A DNA stretch of 64,000 bases from positions 1 to 64,000 of the forward strand of contig JBAYUG010000005.1 in assembly GCA_041675325.1 (NCBI GenBank). The letters are read 5' to 3'. This stretch comes from CAIKZJ01 sp041675325 (lineage in GTDB: Bacteria; Bacteroidota; Ignavibacteria; Tepidaquicellales; Tepidaquicellaceae). Shown here piece after piece: positions 17,739 to 28,336 of the stretch. The position numbers were made by a program, and so were the translations under genes. Each line of letters opens with the position of its first letter. Position 1 is the stretch's first letter. The notes under the pieces were generated by a model, which worked only from the letters and a program-made list of their open reading frames with translations, did no database searches and was not told the DNA's origin.

Positions 17739-19018
17739 AGAAAAATATATTAATAATTTCACATCCAGGTAAAGATGCAGCAGGTATTATTGCATTTAAT
17801 CTTTTTGAAGGATTTAAAGAAAAAGGATATAATACAAAAATATTTGTTAAATATTCTGATAACGAAAATATTGATGTTATTTCAATGCACAACAAATTAT
17901 ACTGGAAGTATATTAAAAAAATCATAAATAGAATATCCAGGTATTGTTATTTCTTAATTAAAGGAAAATATGCACTTAAGACAGATGATGACAAATATAA
18001 TCTTTACAGCATTAACGAGACTAAGGGGTGGTACAAAACAAAAAAATTTACGGACAAAATACCTTTCAACGTTGACATCCTTTTTATCTTATTTATAGAT
18101 AATTATTTAAACACTAAAAACATAAGAGAGATTTACGATAAATATAAATGTAAAATATTTTGGCTATTACCTGATATGGCAGGTATGACCGGAGGTTGTC
18201 ATTATGCTTGGGATTGCAAAGGATATCATCACCAATGCGGAAATTGTCCGGCGATTTATTCGACAGATAAATATGATATTACATATAAGAATATGGCCTT
18301 CAAAAAAATTAACTTAAAAAATATTCCGTTACTTGTTTTTAGTTTTTCTACTTGGCAGCACCAGCAATTAAATAATTCTTCACTTTTTAAAGATAATATT
18401 AAGGAGCTGATATATTTCCCTATAAATAAAAACATTTTTAAACCTATTGACAAGAAAACATCACGATCGAAATTCAATCTTACTGATTTGCACAAAGTAA
18501 TATTCATTGGAGCCAAAAATTTACAAAACCCACGAAAAGGCTTTAAATACTTAATTGAAGCATTGAAAATATTATATGATAAGGTTCCTAATGAGAATAT
18601 TATAATATTAATCTCTGGAAAAATCGATGAAGATATACGAAATAATATAAAATTTAAGTTTATTTCAATAGATTATTTAGATCAAGAAAAAGATTTGCCC
18701 CTTGCATTTTCGGCGTCTGATGTTTTTGTATCACCATCAATAGAAGATACTGGTCCCACAATGGTTAACCTTTCTCTCATGTGCGGAACGCCTGTTGTTG
18801 CTTTTAGAACTGGTGTAGCAAATGATTTGATAATTGAAAACGAAACAGGTTTATTAGCGGATATATATAATTCTAATCAGTTAGCTGATTGTATCTTAAA
18901 AATTATCACATTAACATATACCGAAAAAATTATTCTGTCACAAAGATGCAGAAAATATGGACTTCGTAAAACAACTATCGAAGATCAAGTATTGAAATTA
19001 GAAAAGTATTTTTATTAA
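17726..19018 (+). CDS. Family 4 glycosyltransferase with cysteine-rich insert
   Basis: A 430-residue GT-B transferase. The central TGGCHYAWDCKGYHHQCGNC, a cluster of four cysteines and several histidines, is typical of one branch of O-antigen glycosyltransferases and may bind metal. The C-terminal donor domain contains FIGAKNLQNPRKGFKYLIEA and SPSIEDTGPTMVNLSLMCG; the second glutamate of the usual E-x7-E is replaced by asparagine. It is translationally coupled to wzx. Sugar specificity is unknown. Confidence 0.86.
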   Translation: MESIKKNILIISHPGKDAAGIIAFNLFEGFKEKGYNTKIFVKYSDNENIDVISMHNKLYWKYIKKIINRISRYCYFLIKGKYALKTDDDKYNLYSINETKGWYKTKKFTDKIPFNVDILFILFIDNYLNTKNIREIYDKYKCKIFWLLPDMAGMTGGCHYAWDCKGYHHQCGNCPAIYSTDKYDITYKNMAFKKINLKNIPLLVFSFSTWQHQQLNNSSLFKDNIKELIYFPINKNIFKPIDKKTSRSKFNLTDLHKVIFIGAKNLQNPRKGFKYLIEALKILYDKVPNENIIILISGKIDEDIRNNIKFKFISIDYLDQEKDLPLAFSASDVFVSPSIEDTGPTMVNLSLMCGTPVVAFRTGVANDLIIENETGLLADIYNSNQLADCILKIITLTYTEKIILSQRCRKYGLRKTTIEDQVLKLEKYFY

Positions 19019-19042
19019 ATAAATTTAAATGTGTTCAATATT

Positions 19043-19864
19043 ATGAAAAAATATATTAAAAATCTAATTAGTTTATTTGGATTTCGCATTATTAAAATAA
19101 CAAAAAGAAATAAATATTCTTTTTATGATGATATTAATCGTAATTTGGGTTATGAATTTGAAAAAGAAGCAAATCTAGCAATTGAATTAATTAGAAAAAA
19201 TTCCATGCTCCCTTATGTTAATTTGCTCACACTTTATGAACAATGCCGATATTTAGAAAATCTAAATCTTGAAGGTGATTATGTTGAATGTGGTGTCTGG
19301 AAAGGAGGGGCTATTGGTTTAATGGCATTAGTAAGTTTAAAATTCGGAAGAGGAAAGAGAAAAATACATCTTTTTGATTCATTCGAAGGAATTTGTGCTC
19401 CTAATGAAAATATGGACGGAGAAAAAGCAATTAATGAAATTAAAGAGTTTGGAGGGAAAAATACATATACAAATGGTGAATTAATACCTTTAATAGGATT
19501 ATATAAAAGATATGGGGGTGAAGGTACATTAGATGAAAACATTAATTTAATTGAAAAGGTTATTAAATATCCAAAAGAGTTAGTAAGTTATCATAAAGGT
19601 TGGTTTCAAGATACAATTCCTAAAGAAACGGTTGGAATCAAAAAAATCGCTATTTTAAGATTAGATGGTGACTGGTATGAATCCGTAAAAATACCTTTGG
19701 AGCATCTTTACTTTAAAGTTACGAAAGGTGGTTTTGTAATTATTGACGATTACGGGAAATATGAAGGATGCAAGAAAGCAACGGACGAATTTCTAAAGAA
19801 TAATAATATTAATGTGTATTTACACTATTCATCGCCAACTTGCAGATATTTTATAAAACCATAA
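19043..19864 (+). CDS. TylF/MycF-like sugar O-methyltransferase
   Basis: A 273-residue protein of the TylF (macrocin O-methyltransferase) family, metal-dependent SAM enzymes that methylate sugar hydroxyls. GDYVECGVWKGGAIGLMAL contains the SAM loop, KIHLFDSFEG the ribose-binding region and LRLDGDWYESVKIPLEHLY plus GGFVIIDDYGKYEGC the metal and catalytic region. The ATG at 19043 starts a normal MKKYIKNLI N-terminus; a GTG at 19031 would add four residues. It is the third methyltransferase of the locus, suggesting a multiply methylated glycan. Confidence 0.88.
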   Translation: MKKYIKNLISLFGFRIIKITKRNKYSFYDDINRNLGYEFEKEANLAIELIRKNSMLPYVNLLTLYEQCRYLENLNLEGDYVECGVWKGGAIGLMALVSLKFGRGKRKIHLFDSFEGICAPNENMDGEKAINEIKEFGGKNTYTNGELIPLIGLYKRYGGEGTLDENINLIEKVIKYPKELVSYHKGWFQDTIPKETVGIKKIAILRLDGDWYESVKIPLEHLYFKVTKGGFVIIDDYGKYEGCKKATDEFLKNNNINVYLHYSSPTCRYFIKP

Positions 19865-19898
19865 AACATTATTATATTTATATTATTAAAATTTATAG

Positions 19899-21140
19899 TT
19901 GAAATTAAATATTAAATTAATATTTTTATTTTCAATTTATTTTCTACCATTTTTTGCATGGGTTATTAAACTTCTGTTCAATTTGAATTATGAATATTTT
20001 TATTTATTGTTTAGCATAATAATTATTATAAAAATTATAGTAGAAGGTGAAAAGATATTTCTTCCGATATATTTAAAATTTTTCTTTCTATTTCTGTTAT
20101 ACTCAATAATAAACGATATTATTATTCTTGATATTCTAGATACAATGTCTATTGCAAAATATATTGCAAATAATATATTTTTAATTGCCTTTTTGGTGTT
20201 TCTTATCGTTGAAAACACAGTTATCCCCCCAAAATTTTTAAAAATATCAAACACTCTTTTGTTTAATATTATAATCGTAAGTTTTATTGCTTCAGTAGTT
20301 CAAATGTTCAATCCCAAATTTTTTGTTCAAATAGATCAAAGTGAAAAATATTTGAATATGATATTATATGAAAGAGGTTCTAGTTTATCTATTTATTCAT
20401 GGCTTGGAAGAAACTCTCTCGGTATTAGTTTTATAGCCATTTCTTGTATTTACACAGGTCAGTTGCTATTAAATAAAAAGAAAACCACTTTAATTCTTTT
20501 ATTATCAGGAGCGATATCATTTCTTAGTAAAGGCAGATATGTAATGGTTTCTTTTCTGTATAATTTATTTCAAAGATATTTTTACGGGAAACGGGATTTT
20601 GTAAAAATAATAAAAACTATTTTTTATGTTTTAACAATTGTTTTGCTTACATTAGGTTTTCTACAATATGTTTTAAAAGTAAACGTTAATAATGTAATAG
20701 AGGAAAGAATATTAGAGACTAATAAGCCGACTCTTTATGAAAAAGGAGCCTCATCAAGATTAATTGCTTTTGAAGTGTTTTCTGAAATATTTCCTATTAA
20801 CCCATTTTTTGGTGCAGGTATGAAAAACACTGCTAAGTTAGATGAAATCTTAGAAGGTAGGTCGTCAACAATTCATGTGGGATGGCTATATATATTTTAT
20901 ACATACGGAATATTTGGGGGATTATTGTTTATTATATTTTTCTTTTATTTATTAAAAAATTTAACCATGGTTGCTCGTATTAGTGGCTTTTGGGGTAGTC
21001 ATAGTGCTTTTATTACATTTGCACTTGCAAATCTTACTTTACCATATTTTAAGTTATTTGAGATGGGCTTGGTGATAGCACTTATTTATAATAAAATATA
21101 TAAACAAAATATAATCTCCCAAAAGAGAAATAAACTTTAA
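19899..21140 (+). CDS. wzy: O-antigen polymerase/ligase family membrane protein (Wzy candidate)
   Basis: A 413-residue, very hydrophobic protein with about ten to eleven helices and a larger periplasmic loop around residues 245-305 (SSRLIAFEVF, NPFFGAGMKN). The arrangement and the GAGMKNTAKLDE-type loop match the Wzy_C/O-antigen ligase superfamily. As the only such protein in a locus with Wzx and Wzc it is the likely polymerase. Sequence conservation in this family is low, so ligase activity cannot be excluded. A TTG start is used in the absence of any earlier ATG. Confidence 0.8.
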   Translation: MKLNIKLIFLFSIYFLPFFAWVIKLLFNLNYEYFYLLFSIIIIIKIIVEGEKIFLPIYLKFFFLFLLYSIINDIIILDILDTMSIAKYIANNIFLIAFLVFLIVENTVIPPKFLKISNTLLFNIIIVSFIASVVQMFNPKFFVQIDQSEKYLNMILYERGSSLSIYSWLGRNSLGISFIAISCIYTGQLLLNKKKTTLILLLSGAISFLSKGRYVMVSFLYNLFQRYFYGKRDFVKIIKTIFYVLTIVLLTLGFLQYVLKVNVNNVIEERILETNKPTLYEKGASSRLIAFEVFSEIFPINPFFGAGMKNTAKLDEILEGRSSTIHVGWLYIFYTYGIFGGLLFIIFFFYLLKNLTMVARISGFWGSHSAFITFALANLTLPYFKLFEMGLVIALIYNKIYKQNIISQKRNKL

Positions 21141-21148
21141 ACATTTAA

Positions 21149-22300
21149 GTGAAAAAAGTATTGATGTATAGTAATAGCGGTTATCCATTAGGATTTGCTG
21201 AAGCAAGAAAGATAGAATTGGTTGGGCGTTCCTTAAAGGAAATTGGATTTGAAATATTTATTGTAAATAGAACAGGTATAAAACGTAAAAATATATTTGG
21301 TATTGGCCATTATAAGGGAATGGTCTATTATCAATCATGTTTGTTAAATACCCCTTTAAAAAACAGACCGATAAAAATATATTATAAATATAAAAGTATT
21401 TTGAACGAAATATTTTTTTTTAGCAAAATAAAACCCAATTACGCTATTCTAAGTACTAAGAACATTGCTAATCTGATGTTTTATAAATTGTTGTCAAAAT
21501 GTTTTAATACAAAAGTTGTTTTAATATATCATGAGTTTCCTTTCGCGTTGTCAAGAAAGAATATTTTGACAAAAGCAAATTATTACTTATTTGATAAATT
21601 ATTTTTGAAATTTATAGATGGTATTCTTCCTATTAGTGATTTCTTGATAGATTATATCAAAAAAAAGAAACCGGGCATATCTTTTCTGAAAATACCAGTA
21701 TTAGTTGATTGTCAAACATTCCATAATATGTCTAAATTGCCAAATCTTGAGAAATACTTTTTGTTTGTTGGTAGTGCAGCATATTATGAAATAATTGAAT
21801 TTATAATTGATTCTTTTATTCTAGTTAAGAATAATGTGTATAAATTATATTTAATTACTAATGGCAATACTAATGAAATTAACCGAATTAAGGAAAAAAT
21901 AAAATTATGTGACAATTCAAATAGAATAAAACTATTTTCTTCACTTGATTATACAGAACTAGTTAAATATATGTACAATAGTTGTGGATTACTAATTCCA
22001 ATCAGGAATAATATTAGAGATATATCAAGGTTTCCGCACAAATTGGGAGAATATTTGGCAAGCGGTTGTCCGGTTGTAACAACGAGATTTGGTGAGCCTG
22101 CTAAATATTTGATTAACGAATATTCGGCCTTGATAGCAACCAAATACGAAAATAAAGATTTTGCTGCAAAAATGTATTACATAATTAATAATCCTGAAAT
22201 TGCTGAAAAAATAGGATTAAAAGGTAAAGAATTGTGTTTTAAATTATTTAATTATACTACTTATTCAGAAAAACTTAAAATATATTTACTATCAATTTGA
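21149..22300 (+). CDS. Family 4 glycosyltransferase
   Basis: A 383-residue GT-B fold transferase with a GTG start. The N-terminal MKKVLMYSNSGYPLGFAEARK has the glycine-rich loop after the first strand. The acceptor half contains VVLIYHEFPFALSRKN. The donor half contains YFLFVGSAAYYEIIEF and FPHKLGEYLASGCPVVTT, where KLGEYLA replaces the standard E-x7-E helix as in WbuB-like and related enzymes. It overlaps the next gene by four bases. Confidence 0.85.
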   Translation: MKKVLMYSNSGYPLGFAEARKIELVGRSLKEIGFEIFIVNRTGIKRKNIFGIGHYKGMVYYQSCLLNTPLKNRPIKIYYKYKSILNEIFFFSKIKPNYAILSTKNIANLMFYKLLSKCFNTKVVLIYHEFPFALSRKNILTKANYYLFDKLFLKFIDGILPISDFLIDYIKKKKPGISFLKIPVLVDCQTFHNMSKLPNLEKYFLFVGSAAYYEIIEFIIDSFILVKNNVYKLYLITNGNTNEINRIKEKIKLCDNSNRIKLFSSLDYTELVKYMYNSCGLLIPIRNNIRDISRFPHKLGEYLASGCPVVTTRFGEPAKYLINEYSALIATKYENKDFAAKMYYIINNPEIAEKIGLKGKELCFKLFNYTTYSEKLKIYLLSI

Positions 22301-23385
22301 GATTATTATATATTATAAATAATTTAAGAAAAGGAGGAAAAGAAAGACAATTTGTTGAATTATTATGCAATATTAGTAATTATTCTTATGTTAACTATTA
22401 TGTAATAATTCTTGGTAGAGATATTGAGTATGAGAAATTCCTTGATTATGGTATTCCGTATATAAACATTCAAAGAAAAAATATATATACTATATTGAGT
22501 ATATGGAAAAATATTGTTAAGTTTAAACCGGATATTATACACTCTTGGTGCTCTTTATGTACTTTTTATTGTTTATTAATTTCCAAACTTCTCAAAATAA
22601 AATTAATAGATGGTTCAATTAGATATTCCTCCCCCATTAAGAGATTTTCAAAATATTGGATATTGTCTAAAATAAACTTTCTACTATCAGATAAAGTAGT
22701 GGCAAACTCCTATTCCGGTATGAAGACATACTCGTTATTAGTTGACGATAAATATAGTGTTATTTATAATGGATTTGATTTTAACCGTATTGTCGTAAAT
22801 GAAAAGGTACAATTAAAGAAAGACCTAAATATTATGCATAAATTTATTGTTGGTATGGTTGCAAATTTTGTTGAAGCAAAAGATCATAAAACATTGGTAT
22901 ATGCAATAATAAAACTACTTAGAAAAAAAATTGACCTTGGTTGTGTGTTTATTGGTAGCGGTTTCACAGAAGATGAAATTAAGTCTGAAATATGTAATGA
23001 ATTTAAAAATAATTTTTATTTTCTTGGGAGTAGAAACGAAGTTGAAAATATTATACAATTATTTGATATCGGTGTTTTACTTACAAATACTATTAATCAT
23101 GCAGAGGGTATATCAAATTCAATAATTGAAATTATGGCATGCGGAATTCCAGTGATTGCTACAAAGGCAGGGGGTAATCTTGAGATAATTAAGGATGGTA
23201 TTAATGGATTATTCGTAAATCCATTTGACGAAATTGATGTTTATAACAAATTATTACTGTTAAAAAACGATTCACAATTTAGAATTAATTTAGGAGAGGA
23301 AGCAAGAAAAACAATCAAAAATAATTTTAGCATTAGTACAATGACAAACAAATATATTGAATTATATTCTATGATATTAAAATGA
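22297..23385 (+). CDS. Family 4 glycosyltransferase
   Basis: A 362-residue GT-B transferase. It starts with TTG overlapping the previous stop (TTGA). The N-terminus LLYIINNLRKGGKERQFVEL is the classic acceptor-loop motif (GG-x-E/K-R). The C-terminal domain has VGMVANFVEAKDHKTLVYA, FIGSGF and NHAEGISNSIIEIMACGIPV with a normal E-x7-E. It is translationally coupled to the CapA-like gene after it. Linkage and donor are unknown. Confidence 0.9.
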   Translation: MRLLYIINNLRKGGKERQFVELLCNISNYSYVNYYVIILGRDIEYEKFLDYGIPYINIQRKNIYTILSIWKNIVKFKPDIIHSWCSLCTFYCLLISKLLKIKLIDGSIRYSSPIKRFSKYWILSKINFLLSDKVVANSYSGMKTYSLLVDDKYSVIYNGFDFNRIVVNEKVQLKKDLNIMHKFIVGMVANFVEAKDHKTLVYAIIKLLRKKIDLGCVFIGSGFTEDEIKSEICNEFKNNFYFLGSRNEVENIIQLFDIGVLLTNTINHAEGISNSIIEIMACGIPVIATKAGGNLEIIKDGINGLFVNPFDEIDVYNKLLLLKNDSQFRINLGEEARKTIKNNFSISTMTNKYIELYSMILK

Positions 23386-24464
23386 GTATTGCAATATTAG
23401 GTGATGTATCTTTCAATGGTCTTATTCACTCTCAACCTGAATTTAATACAACAAGATTTCAAAACATTTCCAAATTATTAAAAAATTATAGTGTTGTTAC
23501 TGCAAATTTAGAATCCCCAATAAAAAATGGTATTGAGGTTAATGAATATAAGGAGATAATCAATTATTCTAACTACGAAGTAACGAAATATTTATTAAAA
23601 TTTTTAAATATTAATTGTTTAACTTTGGCGAATAATCATATTTATGATTACAAAATGTCTGGCTTAATTGCAACAATAAATTTGTTAGATGAATTGAAAA
23701 TTCTGCATACTGGTGCCGGGTGGAAAGAACAACATCTTGATCCAATAGTTTTGAATTATCAGCATGAAACGATTTATATTTTCTCATATGTAGACCTAAG
23801 TACAAATCCAAAAACCGAGAATTACACAGATTTGTATATAAATTATTTTAATAAAGAGAATGCAATCAAGGACATTAAGAAGTATAAACAGGATAAAAAA
23901 GATAAGGTAATATTTAATATTCATTGGGGTGTGGATTATTCCCGTTATTACACAAAGGAACAACAATCACATGCTAGAGAGTTAATTAATAATGGTGTCG
24001 ATTTATTAATAGGGCATCATTCTCATACAATACAGCCTTATGAATTATTTAAAGAAAAACCAATTTTTTACAACATGGGGCAACTTTGCTATGGTGATTT
24101 CATCTGGGAAGGGAAATTAAGATCTTTAAGAACGAAAACAAAAACGGGAATTATTTTAATAATTAATGAAAATATTAATATTGAAACGATTATTCCAACG
24201 AAAGAATTAATTGGCAATTATATTATTTTACCCGGGATTAATATTATTAGAAAACTTAAATTATTAAGATATGTGAATATTCTAAAAAATAAAACGAGAG
24301 TATTCTCATTAATAATAATATTAAAAGAAACATTATGGGACAGATTATTTGATTATTTTTGTGGTTACTATCGAAGTCCATTAAATAACTTACTTAATTT
24401 ATCTAATCTTAAAAAAATTAGCATAATTATTAAGGATTTCAAAAAACATTTAAATATATTATAA
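23382..24464 (+). CDS. CapA-family metallophosphoesterase-like protein
   Basis: A 360-residue protein of the CapA/PgsA (poly-gamma-glutamate synthesis) family, related to calcineurin-like phosphoesterases. The metal-site motifs are present in order: GDVSFNG near residue 7, ANLESPI, LANNHIYDY, IFNIHWGVDYSRYY and LIGHHSHTIQPYE. Unlike PgsA of Bacillus there is no N-terminal membrane anchor. CapA-like proteins occur in polyglutamate and in several glycan clusters, where they may remove or transfer phosphate-linked groups; function here is inferred from family only. Confidence 0.85.
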   Translation: MSIAILGDVSFNGLIHSQPEFNTTRFQNISKLLKNYSVVTANLESPIKNGIEVNEYKEIINYSNYEVTKYLLKFLNINCLTLANNHIYDYKMSGLIATINLLDELKILHTGAGWKEQHLDPIVLNYQHETIYIFSYVDLSTNPKTENYTDLYINYFNKENAIKDIKKYKQDKKDKVIFNIHWGVDYSRYYTKEQQSHARELINNGVDLLIGHHSHTIQPYELFKEKPIFYNMGQLCYGDFIWEGKLRSLRTKTKTGIILIINENINIETIIPTKELIGNYIILPGINIIRKLKLLRYVNILKNKTRVFSLIIILKETLWDRLFDYFCGYYRSPLNNLLNLSNLKKISIIIKDFKKHLNIL

Positions 24465-24465
24465 A

Positions 24466-26196
24466 ATGGAATGGTTCATTTCAAACCTTAATATTGAATT
24501 AAACTCATCAACATTAAATGGAATCAGTACTAATGTTAATTGGGTTAGCTTTTATGATCCGAATGAATATTCTGCATATATAGAAGGGTATATTATACCT
24601 AGAAAATCCCATTTTAATGAATATCAAAATTTAACAAAACATGAATTAATTTATAAATTATTTTCAAGATACAAATTTAATTTTATTAAATATATTAAAG
24701 GTTCTTTTAATATAATTATTAAACAGGGTACTTCATATTATATTTTTAATGATATACATAGTTTGAAAAAGTATTTTATTTATAGAGATAGTAATAATTT
24801 TATATTATCTAATAGTATGAAATTTATTTCAGATAATGTGAAATTGTCCTTCAGCAGGGAAAACGCAATAATATTTAGTTTGATGAAACATTTTGTCCAA
24901 GGTAATACATTGTTTTATAATTTGACATTCTCTAATCCGGCAACAGTATTGCGAATAATTGAGAATGAAATCACTATAGATATATACTGGGATCCAATAA
25001 ATTTGGTCTCTCTAAAAAAAGAGATTTATGATTTCAAGTATTTATCAATTCATTGGCAGGAAATAATAAATAACTATATACAATATTTAAAACCAGAAAA
25101 AATATCTTTGACACTTACCGGAGGTAACGATACAAGGTTGATATTAAACGCACTTTTGGGACTTGGATATAAGCCAAAAGCATTTTCGTTCGGAAATCCG
25201 ATGTCTTCAGATTGCATTGTCGCAGCACTCATTGCCAAAAGGGCTGGATTAGATTACAATAATCATTTTGTTTCGACCCCAACCGCTAATTGGTTTAGTG
25301 AGTATTCAAATAAAATAATAAAGTTAGGGAATACCTTAATAAACATTCATCGTGCTCATAGACTTGATGCTGTTGAACAAGAGTCAAATTGCTATCCATG
25401 TAGTGATATTCTATTTGGTGGATTTATGGGAGGAGATTATATAAAGGGTTTAGTTTACAATAAATATATTACTTCTGAATTTGCAGAAAACTGGATACTT
25501 AATAAAAACAATAAACACAATATTTTAAAGAATATTCTTAGCAACGAAAAAATAAAAATCGATCACAATGAGATTAATAATATACTCCTAATGTTAAAAA
25601 AACATCCTTTCTTTAATACTAACGAAAAACATATTATAAATGAATTCTTGTTTGTTTTTTATGTTGTCGGTTGTATACATGATTATCAAGATACTACAAT
25701 TTTCAATACAAAGTATAAATATGTAATTAATCCATATATGGATATTGATTTTCTAGAATTACTTTTTTCTTCAAACTATTCAATGCTATCAAAAAATAAT
25801 CCCAGGGATAATTTTATTAAAAAAATGTTTTACCCAGAGTTTCAAGTGAATATTAGTCATAAACTATTCCCAGAATTATCAGACTTAGATTATGCAAAAA
25901 AGGGGTTTTATTCTAATAATGATTATTTGAAAAACAAGAATATTTATATCATAAAACGTATGGGGAGATATTTGAATAAATCTAAATATCCTCAAAACTT
26001 TCCATATGGAAATTGGATAAAGGAATTTATTATTCAGGAATTTAAAAACATTAATAATAATTTGTCTTTATTATATGATATTAACGATTTGGAACATAAA
26101 TTAAAAACCGATCAGATTGATCCAATTGAAGGTAATATTCATATATTTACTAATGTTATAAATTTAAATAAAAACCTACGATATTTTAATATTTGA
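24466..26196 (+). CDS. Asparagine-synthase-like protein lacking the glutaminase cysteine
   Basis: A 576-residue relative of asparagine synthetase B. The N-terminal half retains the fold of a class II glutaminase but begins MEWFISN, so the Cys2 nucleophile is missing. The C-terminal half has the adenylation domain with a modified PP-loop LTGGNDTR (about residues 217-224) in place of SGGxDS. Similar proteins in biosynthetic clusters form amide bonds (for example lasso peptide or beta-lactam cyclases) or are inactive scaffolds. It lies directly before an ATP-grasp gene, another amide-forming family, so a joint role in adding an amino acid or amide to the glycan is plausible but unproven. Confidence 0.8.
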   Translation: MEWFISNLNIELNSSTLNGISTNVNWVSFYDPNEYSAYIEGYIIPRKSHFNEYQNLTKHELIYKLFSRYKFNFIKYIKGSFNIIIKQGTSYYIFNDIHSLKKYFIYRDSNNFILSNSMKFISDNVKLSFSRENAIIFSLMKHFVQGNTLFYNLTFSNPATVLRIIENEITIDIYWDPINLVSLKKEIYDFKYLSIHWQEIINNYIQYLKPEKISLTLTGGNDTRLILNALLGLGYKPKAFSFGNPMSSDCIVAALIAKRAGLDYNNHFVSTPTANWFSEYSNKIIKLGNTLINIHRAHRLDAVEQESNCYPCSDILFGGFMGGDYIKGLVYNKYITSEFAENWILNKNNKHNILKNILSNEKIKIDHNEINNILLMLKKHPFFNTNEKHIINEFLFVFYVVGCIHDYQDTTIFNTKYKYVINPYMDIDFLELLFSSNYSMLSKNNPRDNFIKKMFYPEFQVNISHKLFPELSDLDYAKKGFYSNNDYLKNKNIYIIKRMGRYLNKSKYPQNFPYGNWIKEFIIQEFKNINNNLSLLYDINDLEHKLKTDQIDPIEGNIHIFTNVINLNKNLRYFNI

Positions 26197-26208
26197 AATA
26201 TATTTTGT

Positions 26209-27279
26209 ATGAATAATAATATTATATTTGCTTTATTAGCAAATGAGAACCAGAATTCGACTTTGCAGTGGGAAAAATCTTGTAAAAAATACGGGATAAA
26301 GTTTGATATTATAGATCTAACAGCAAGTGATTGGTTAGAAAAAGTTAAAATGAGGAAATATGATTGTTTTTTACTTAAACCGCCAGGTGAGGTTCAAAGG
26401 TTCAAAGACTTATACAACGAAAGAGTTTATATTATATCAAAAGTATTAAAATATTTTGTATATCCCAAATATGAAGAAATAATATATCACGAAAATAAAA
26501 AATTGTTGGCATATTTTTTAGAAGCCGAAAATATTCCTCATCCGAATACCAAGATTTATTATAGCAAAAAAGAAGCTTATTATCATATTAATAATTGCAA
26601 GTACCCAATTGTTGGGAAAACATCAATAGGTGCGTCAGGATCGGGTGTGAAAATAATTAATAATTATAAAGCAGCAAAATCATATGTGGATAATGCATTT
26701 TCAAAGAGAGGAATAAAAAGAAGATTTGGTCCAAATCGTAAGATTGGTTCACCTGTCAAATGGTTTATGAAAACTTTACATGATTATGATTATTTTAAAA
26801 AAAGATTAAAGAAATATTTCGAAATTTTATCTGATAGACAAATAGGTTTAATTATTTTCCAAGAATACATTTGCCACGATTATGAATGGAGGATTGTTAA
26901 AATAGGTCAATCATATTTTGGGCATAAAAAAACCAAAATAGGTGAAATGGCAAGTGGAACAAAGGGAATTGAATATGTTCATCCTCAAGAAAGTCTTTTA
27001 ACCTTTGTAAAAAATATTTGCGATAAATATCATTTTAATTCAATGGCTGTGGATATATTTGAACATGAAGACCATGGTTACGTTATAAATGAAATGCAAA
27101 CTATATTTGGACATGTTCAAAGTTATATTATGAAAGTAGGAGAAAAAATAGGGAGGTATGTGAATATAAAAGGTGAGTGGATTTTTGAAGAGGGTGATTT
27201 CAATACTAACGAATCGTATGATTTAAGAGTAAATGATGTTATTAACTTAAAGAGCAATGAGCAAAGAACACAGAAATAA
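26209..27279 (+). CDS. ATP-grasp ligase (RimK-like)
   Basis: A 356-residue ATP-grasp enzyme. The ATP-binding lysine and flexible glycine-rich loop are in VGKTSIGASGSGVKII (about residues 137-152). The middle strand with FQEYICHDYEWRIVKIG follows, and metal-binding acidic residues lie in MAVDIFEHEDHGYVINEMQ (about 281-299). The family joins a carboxylate to an amine or thiol through an acylphosphate. The partner substrates cannot be deduced; a glycan uronic acid or an amino acid is likely from context. Its end overlaps the next glycosyltransferase start by 23 bases. Confidence 0.85.
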   Translation: MNNNIIFALLANENQNSTLQWEKSCKKYGIKFDIIDLTASDWLEKVKMRKYDCFLLKPPGEVQRFKDLYNERVYIISKVLKYFVYPKYEEIIYHENKKLLAYFLEAENIPHPNTKIYYSKKEAYYHINNCKYPIVGKTSIGASGSGVKIINNYKAAKSYVDNAFSKRGIKRRFGPNRKIGSPVKWFMKTLHDYDYFKKRLKKYFEILSDRQIGLIIFQEYICHDYEWRIVKIGQSYFGHKKTKIGEMASGTKGIEYVHPQESLLTFVKNICDKYHFNSMAVDIFEHEDHGYVINEMQTIFGHVQSYIMKVGEKIGRYVNIKGEWIFEEGDFNTNESYDLRVNDVINLKSNEQRTQK

Positions 27280-28336
27280 TATATTAATAATAACACCACA
27301 TCTAAATCATTATGGTGGTATAGCAAATTATTATCGCACGTTAAAAAGTTATTTTCCAAATAATATTTATTATTTTTATCGCGGTTTTAATAATAACAAA
27401 AAGAAAAGCAGCACTAATCATAAATATTTTAAAGCCTTAAAATATATATATGATTATATTAAATTTATTATTTTGATTATACACTCTGACTATGGGACAA
27501 TTGTTCTCAATACTTCTTTAGGATGGGGCGGATTAAAAAGGGATGCAATATATTTGAAAATAATTTGTTTTCTAGATAAGAAATCTATTGTTTTCTTTAG
27601 AGGACTTGATGATGCAATATTATCCGATATTCAAAATAAAAGATTATCTTGGTTTCAAAAGAATTATTTTAATGCAAATACATTTGTAGTACTTTCCAAT
27701 AGTTTTAAATCAAAACTAATTGATTGGGGTTATGAAAAGCCTATATTTGTTGAGTCAACAGTAGTGGATGATAACTTACTTAGAAAGGATAAAAAAGATT
27801 TTTCAAAACTAGTATTCTTGTTTTATTCAAGGATTGAAAAATATAAAGGTATTTATGAAACCATAAATGCTGTAAATAATTTAGAAAAACGGGGTTATAA
27901 TTTCGAGTTTAAGATAGTCGGAACGGGAACTGAACTGGAAAATGTTAAAAAGATTGTTAATCAACTTAAAATTGAGAATATAAAATTTTATGGTTATGTT
28001 ATTGATGAAGAGAAAAAAGTGGTTTTAAATGATTCAAATATTTTACTTTTTCCATCTTATTCAGAGGGAATGCCAAACTCTGTTCTCGAATGTATGGCTC
28101 AAGGTTTAGTAATTGTTACAACTAAAGTGGGAGGCCTAGTTGATTTTTTCAAAGACAAAATTAATGGGTATTTTTTGGAAGAATTATCAACAAAAGAAAT
28201 TGAGAGCAAAATTGAATGCATATTTAAAGATCTAAATATATTAGATAATATATCAAGAAATAACATATTATTTGCGTCAAATCATTTTATTGCATCAAAT
28301 GTTGTAAAACGTTTAATTTACATTTTCAATTATTAA
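27257..28336 (+). CDS. Family 4 glycosyltransferase
   Basis: A 359-residue GT-B transferase. It begins MSKEHRNNILIITPHLNHYG with the glycine loop GGIANYYRTL. The donor domain contains FYSRIEKYKGIYETINA, the GTGTEL loop and PSYSEGMPNSVLECMAQG with the complete E-x7-E. It overlaps the ATP-grasp gene, so both are probably translated together. No specificity can be assigned. Confidence 0.9.
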   Translation: MSKEHRNNILIITPHLNHYGGIANYYRTLKSYFPNNIYYFYRGFNNNKKKSSTNHKYFKALKYIYDYIKFIILIIHSDYGTIVLNTSLGWGGLKRDAIYLKIICFLDKKSIVFFRGLDDAILSDIQNKRLSWFQKNYFNANTFVVLSNSFKSKLIDWGYEKPIFVESTVVDDNLLRKDKKDFSKLVFLFYSRIEKYKGIYETINAVNNLEKRGYNFEFKIVGTGTELENVKKIVNQLKIENIKFYGYVIDEEKKVVLNDSNILLFPSYSEGMPNSVLECMAQGLVIVTTKVGGLVDFFKDKINGYFLEELSTKEIESKIECIFKDLNILDNISRNNILFASNHFIASNVVKRLIYIFNY